In this document: one piece after another, positions 58,768-64,000 of the stretch
Numbering within the stretch: the first letter of the stretch is position 1
How the letters are laid out: each line of letters opens with the position of its first letter
NCBI GenBank assembly: GCA_964017185.1
Contig: OZ024876.1
Span: 31,368,778 to 31,432,777, forward strand
Source: Rugalucina vietnamica
Lineage: Eukaryota; Mollusca; Bivalvia; Lucinida; Lucinidae
Direction of reading: 5' to 3'
Length of the DNA: 64,000 nucleotides
The notes under the pieces: generated by a model
Told to the model about the DNA's origin: nothing
Seen by the model: only the letters and a program-made list of their open reading frames with translations
Database searches by the model: none
Program-made: the position numbers and the translations under genes

Positions 58768-59092
58768 AGCAATATTCGATTTTTTTAAATTTCCATTTCA
58801 AGGTCTCAGTTGCCTTTGATCAGGTGGCCCAATGTATGGACATAACTGTTTCGTGATCTGTTGGTCACTCGCACGACCACAGAGTGAGTAAAGCTGGATG
58901 CGGTTAGTTGGGGCTCTATTCCTCAAAAATTGACCTAAAAATGCCTCGAAACCATATGACTCGTTCTGACTCCTCCTGAAATGCCACTTTTAATGCAAAT
59001 CCACTTTCTTTGCCTGAATTTAATTAGAATTATGTTCAAGAATAGTTTTAGACGAAAATTGCCAGAAACTAGTGCAAAAAATATTTCTTTAA
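58768..59092. repeat. 325 bp partial monomer
   Basis: Equivalent of 52915-53239 in the second higher-order unit. Confidence 0.95.
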
Positions 59093-60068
59093 GGTTCCAT
59101 TCACAGTTTCGTACTTTTGAGGTGGGCCAAAAATTTCAATATTAAGGGGTAGGGCATGAAATTGGGCTGTAAATTATCCTCTTTCAATAATTTGCCGACA
59201 TCTTTCCCCAAATCGTATCAATTATGCCTCAAACATGTGAAAAATACTTATTTTCTATTTTTAGACTGGTAAAAACCGGGATGATATAAGGATCCCGGAT
59301 CGCTCGCCAGTCATAGCCGGTGACGCTCTTCACTGTCGACTTTGCAGGGGTTACCTTTGTTCACAAATAGCGAAAAAAGTAGCCGGATGGCACATATTTG
59401 TGCACTGCTCATTATGATCCTGGGTAGATTCTCTAAGTATGTGCATGCGATTTATGGGGCGTCCTTTTGCACAGAACATGCATGGGGGCCCAGACTTTAG
59501 GCATATTTTACGAAAATTCACTGGTCTGAAAGAGGGGGTAGGGGAAAATATCCCCAACACAGATAGGGTGATAGTCATTGCTAGGCGATTTAAACGATGT
59601 TATTTTGTTGTTAGACATTTGATTTAATGATTTTATGGGAGAAATCGGATTGTTCACCAGATTGGACAGAGCTATTATCAATTTTGGCGGATCTAGCTAA
59701 ATTAACTGAAAAATGCTCTTAAAACTGTGGATTGCTACCTTAAAGCAATATTCGATTTTTTTAAATTTCCATTTCAAGGTCTCAGTTGCCTTTGATCAGG
59801 TGGCCCAATGTATGGACATAACTGTTTCGTGATCTGTTGGTCACTCGCACGACCACAGAGTGAGTAAAGCTGGATGCGGTTAGTTGGGGCTCTATTCCTC
59901 AAAAATTGACCTAAAAATGCCTCGAAACCATATGACTCGTTCTGACTCCTCCTGAAATGCCACTTTTAATGCAAATCCACTTTCTTTGCCTGAATTTAAT
60001 TAGAATTATGTTCAAGAATAGTTTTAGACGAAAATTGCCAGAAACTAGTGCAAAAAATATTTCTTTAA

Positions 60069-60393
60069 AGCAATATTCTATTTTTTTAAATTTCCATTTC
60101 AAGGTCTCAGTTGCCTTTGATCAGGTGGCCCAATGTATGGACATAACTGTTTCGTGATCTGTTGGTCACTCGCACGACCACAGAGTAAGTAAAGCTGGAT
60201 GCGGTTAGTTGGGGCTCTATTCCTCAAAAATTGACCTAAAAATGCCTCGAAACCATATGACTCGTTCTGACTCCTCCTGAAATGCCACTTTTAATGCAAA
60301 TCCACTTTCTTTGCCTGAATTTAATTAGAATTATGTTCAAGAATAGTTTTAGACGAAAATTGCCAGAAACTAGTGCAAAAAATATTTCTTTAA
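60069..60393. repeat. 325 bp partial monomer with AGTAAGTAAAG marker
   Basis: Equivalent of 54216-54540, sharing its private marker and differing by one base near its start (ATTCTAT instead of ATTCGAT). Confidence 0.95.
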
Positions 60394-63300
60394 GGTTCCA
60401 TTCACAGTTTCGTACTTTTGAGGTGGGCCAAAAATTTCAATATTAAGGGGTAGGGCATGAAATTGGGCTGTAAATTATCCTCTTTCAATAATTTGCCGAC
60501 ATCTTTCCCCAAATCGTATCAATTATGCCTCAAACATGTGAAAAATACTTATTTTCTATTTTTAGACTGGTAAAAACCGGGATGATATAAGGATCCCGGA
60601 TCGCTCGCCAGTCATAGCCGGTGACGCTCTTCACTGTCGACTTTGCAGGGGTTACCTTTGTTCACAAATAGCGAAAAAAGTAGCCGGATGGCACATATTT
60701 GTGCACTGCTCATTATGATCCTGGGTAGATTCTCTAAGTATGTGCATGCGATTTATGGGGCGTCCTTTTGCACAGAACATGCATGGGGGCCCAGACTTTA
60801 GGCATATTTTACGAAAATTCACTGGTCTGAAAGAGGGGGTAGGGGAAAATATCCCCAACACAGATAGGGTTAGTCATTGCTAGGCGATTTAAATGATGTT
60901 ATTTTGTTGTTAGATATTTGATTTAATGATTTTATGGGAGAAATCGGATTGTTCACCAGATTGGACAGAGCTATTATCAATTTTGGCGGATCTAGCTAAA
61001 TTAACTGAAAAATGCTCTTAAAACTGTGGATTGCTACCTTAAAGCAATATTCGATTTTTTTAAATTTCCATTTCAAGGTCTCAGTTGCCTTTGATCAGGT
61101 GGCCCAATGTATGGACATAACTGTTTCGTGATCTGTTGGTCACTCGCACGACCACAGAGTGAGTAAAGCTGGATGCGGTTAGTTGGGGCTCTATTCCTCA
61201 AAAATTGACCTAAAAATGCCTCGAAACCATATGACTCGTTCTGACTCCTCCTGAAATGCCACTTTTAATGCAAATCCACTTTCTTTGCCTGAATTTAATT
61301 AGAATTATGTTCAAGAATAGTTTTAGACGAAAATTGCCAGAAACTAGTGCAAAAAATATTTCTTTAAGGTTCCATTCACAGTTTCGTACTTTTGAGGTGG
61401 GCCAAAAATTTCAATATTAAGGGGTAGGGCATGAAATTGGGCTGTAAATTATCCTCTTTCAATAATTTGCCGACATCTTTCCCCAAATCGTATCAATTAT
61501 GCCTCAAACATGTGAAAAATACTTATTTTCTATTTTTAGACTGGTAAAAACCGGGATGATATAAGGATCCCGGATCGCTCGCCAGTCATAGCCGGTGACG
61601 CTCTTCACTGTCGACTTTGCAGGGGTTACCTTTGTTCACAAATAGCGAAAAAAGTAGCCGGATGGCACATATTTGTGCACTGCTCATTATGATCCTGGGT
61701 AGATTCTCTAAGTATGTGCATGCGATTTATGGGGCGTCCTTTTGCACAGAACATGCATGGGGGCCCAGACTTTAGGCATATTTTACGAAAATTCACTGGT
61801 CTGAAAGAGGGGGTAGGGGAAAATATCCCCAACACAGATAGGGTGATAGTCATTGCTAGGCGATTTAAATGATGTTATTTTGTTGTTAGACATTTGATTT
61901 AATGATTTTATTGGAGAAATCGGATTGTTCACCAGATTGGACAGAGCTATTATCAATTTTGGCGGATCTAGCTAAATTAACTGAAAAATGCTCTTAAAAC
62001 TGTGGATTGCTACCTTAAAGCAATATTCGATTTTTTTAAATTTCCATTTCAAGGTCTCAGTTGCCTTTGATCAGGTGGCCCAATGTATGGACATAACTGT
62101 TTCGTGATCTGTTGGTCACTCGCACGACCACAGAGTGAGTAAAGCTGGATGCGGTTAGTTGGGGCTCTATTCCTCAAAAATTGACCTAAAAATGCCTCGA
62201 AACCATATGACTCGTTCTGACTCCTCCTGAAATGCCACTTTTAATGCAAATCCACTTTCTTTGCCTGAATTTAATTAGAATTATGTTCAAGAATAGTTTT
62301 AGACGAAAATTGCCAGAAACTAGTGCAAAAAATATTTCTTTAAGGTTCCATTCACAGTTTCGTACTTTTGAGGTGGGCCAAAAATTTCAATATTAAGGGG
62401 TAGGGCATGAAATTGGGCTGTAAATTATCCTCTTTCAATAATTTGCCGACATCTTTCCCCAAATCGTATCAATTATGCCTCAAACATGTGAAAAATACTT
62501 ATTTTCTATTTTTAGACTGGTAAAAACCGGGATGATATAAGGATCCCGGATCGCTCGCCAGTCATAGCCGGTGACGCTCTTCACTGTCGACTTTGCAGGG
62601 GTTACCTTTGTTCACAAATAGCGAAAAAAGTAGCCGGATGGCACATATTTGTGCACTGCTCATTATGATCCTGGGTAGATTCTCTAAGTATGTGCATGCG
62701 ATTTATGGGGCGTCCTTTTGCACAGAACATGCATGGGGCCCCAGACTTTAGGCATATTTTACGAAAATTCACTGGTCTGAAAGAGGGGGTAGGGGAAAAT
62801 ATCCCCAACACAGATAGGGTGATAGTCATTGCTAGGCGATTTAAATGATGTTATTTTGTTGTTAGACATTTGATTTAATGATTTTATGGGAGAAATCGGA
62901 TTGTTCACCAGATTGGACAGAGCTATTATCAATTTTGGCGGATCTAGCTAAATTAACTGAAAAATGCTCTTAAAACTGTGGATTGCTACCTTAAAGCAAT
63001 ATTCGATTTTTTTAAATTTCCATTTCAAGGTCTCAGTTGCCTTTGATCAGGTGGCCCAATGTATGGACATAACTGTTTCGTGATCTGTTGGTCACTCGCA
63101 CGACCACAGAGTGAGTAAAGCTGGATGCGGTTAGTTGGGGCTCTATTCCTCAAAAATTGACCTAAAAATGCCTCGAAACCATATGACTCGTTCTGACTCC
63201 TCCTGAAATGCCACTTTTAATGCAAATCCACTTTCTTTGCCTGAATTTAATTAGAATTATGTTCAAGAATAGTTTTAGACGAAAATTGCCAGAAACTAGT

Positions 63301-64000
63301 GCAAAAAATATTTCTTTAAGGTTCCATTCACAGTTTCGTACTTTTGAGGTGGGCCAAAAATTTCAATATTAAGGGGTAGGGCATGAAATTGGGCTGTAAA
63401 TTATCCTCTTTCAATAATTTGCCGACATCTTTCCCCAAATCGTATCAATTATGCCTCAAACATGTGAAAAATACTTATTTTCTATTTTTAGACTGGTAAA
63501 AACCGGGATGATATAAGGATCCCGGATCGCTCGCCAGTCATAGCCGGTGACGCTCTTCACTGTCGACTTTGCAGGGGTTACCTTTGTTCACAAATAGCGA
63601 AAAAAGTAGCCGGATGGCACATATTTGTGCACTGCTCATTATGATCCTGGGTAGATTCTCTAAGTATGTGCATGCGATTTATGGGGCGTCCTTTTGCACA
63701 GAACATGCATGGGGGCCCAGACTTTAGGCATATTTTACGAAAATTCACTGGTCTGAAAGAGGGGGTAGGGGAAAATATCCCCAACACAGATAGGGTGATA
63801 GTCATTGCTAGGCGATTTAAATGATGTTATTTTGTTGTTAGACATTTGATTTAATGATTTTATGGGAGAAATCGGATTGTTCACCAGATTGGACAGAGCT
63901 ATTATCAATTTTGGCGGATCTAGCTAAATTAACTGAAAAATGCTCTTAAAACTGTGGATTGCTACCTTAAAGCAATATTCGATTTTTTTAAATTTCCATT

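Larger units (their letters stand above)
57467..63319. repeat. 5853 bp higher-order satellite unit, copy 2
   Basis: Same composition and same private markers as 51614-57466. By eye three bases differ: 54226/60079 (G/T), 55039/60892 (C/A) and 55062/60915 (C/T). A third unit begins at 63320, but its first monomer has GAAATTGGG instead of the GAAATCGGG found at the start of copies 1 and 2. Confidence 0.95.
34046..64000. repeat. 976 bp tandem satellite array
   Basis: The monomer runs from GGTTCCATTCACAGTTTCGT to AAAAAATATTTCTTTAA. Starts lie every 976 bases from 34046 to 51614 (19 monomers), then at 53240, 54541, 55515, 56491, 57467, 59093, 60394, 61368, 62344 and 63320 (the last is cut by the window end). 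Interspersed are six 325 bp partial monomers. Identity is very high throughout, with only a handful of marker differences per monomer. The left edge is sharp; the right edge is outside the window. Short open frames that recur once per monomer reflect the repeat and show no coding signature. Confidence 0.98.

Noticed and set aside
34304-63805. A 75-codon minus-strand frame (and 62-69 codon frames) recurring once per satellite monomer
   Set aside because: They recur because the DNA recurs. Marker changes fall on replacement and silent positions without bias, one copy is shifted by a 2-base deletion, and no domain, start context or splice signal supports a protein.
34046-64000. Satellite monomer as a 5S rRNA, snRNA, histone or rDNA spacer repeat
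   Set aside because: I looked for 5S internal control sequences, U-snRNA motifs, histone 3' stem-loops and rRNA-like segments, and none is visible. A database search would settle it.
34046-64000. Satellite as a CENP-B-box centromeric repeat
   Set aside because: No match to the TTCGNNNNANNCGGG core was found in the monomer. A centromeric location cannot be judged from sequence alone.

Overview
The window looks like accessory DNA from a metazoan nuclear genome, most likely a bivalve mollusc. It is AT-rich and almost gene-free. The one clear gene has an intron with consensus splice sites. The rest is crowded with short inverted-repeat transposons (MITEs), a tRNA-derived SINE, LINE tails, microsatellites and satellite DNA. 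Several repeats (the AGCTCACCTGAG element, the GTCCCCCGCC element and the reverse-transcriptase fragment ending GRASDSM) resemble families I associate with bivalves. The species call is inference; no database was searched.

Layout. 1-3.0 kb holds LINE and SINE remnants, a GA microsatellite and three MITE families. 3.5-5.75 kb is a nest of inverted-repeat modules built from motifs such as CGAATGCTT. 8.08-9.23 kb is a roughly 1.15 kb non-autonomous element. 9.5-12.4 kb carries five long near-perfect palindromes and one weak candidate exon. 13.75-15.4 kb holds four copies of a roughly 230 bp hairpin MITE. 17.7-18.35 kb is a degenerate CGTGGTGAATCGTAG-type repeat immediately upstream of the gene.

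The only confident protein-coding gene is at 18554-21000 on the plus strand. It has two exons whose phases join exactly into a 304-residue secreted or GPI-anchored cyclase-family protein (kynurenine formamidase / isatin hydrolase type, metal motif HxGTHxDxPxH). Its 1.53 kb intron contains at least five MITE insertions, two of them palindromes loaded with TGACGTCA sites. A decayed mariner transposon lies 300 bp downstream.

22-34 kb holds microsatellites, a retroelement RT fragment, a 0.59 kb MITE with internal repeats, and a 3 kb structure (28.7-31.8 kb) in which a 0.63-0.65 kb direct duplication brackets oppositely oriented GACAGGTA-type minisatellite arrays.

From 34046 to the window end the sequence is a tandem satellite with a 976 bp monomer: 28 full monomers, one cut by the window end, and six 325 bp partial monomers. 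Single-base markers show nested higher-order structure. The clearest case is a 5853 bp higher-order unit present twice (51614-57466 and 57467-63319), with only three differences seen by eye. The array, the reused TTAA-proximal breakpoint that made the 325 bp blocks, and its sharp left edge in phase with the monomer are the most notable structures here. I found no evidence for a new protein-based system.
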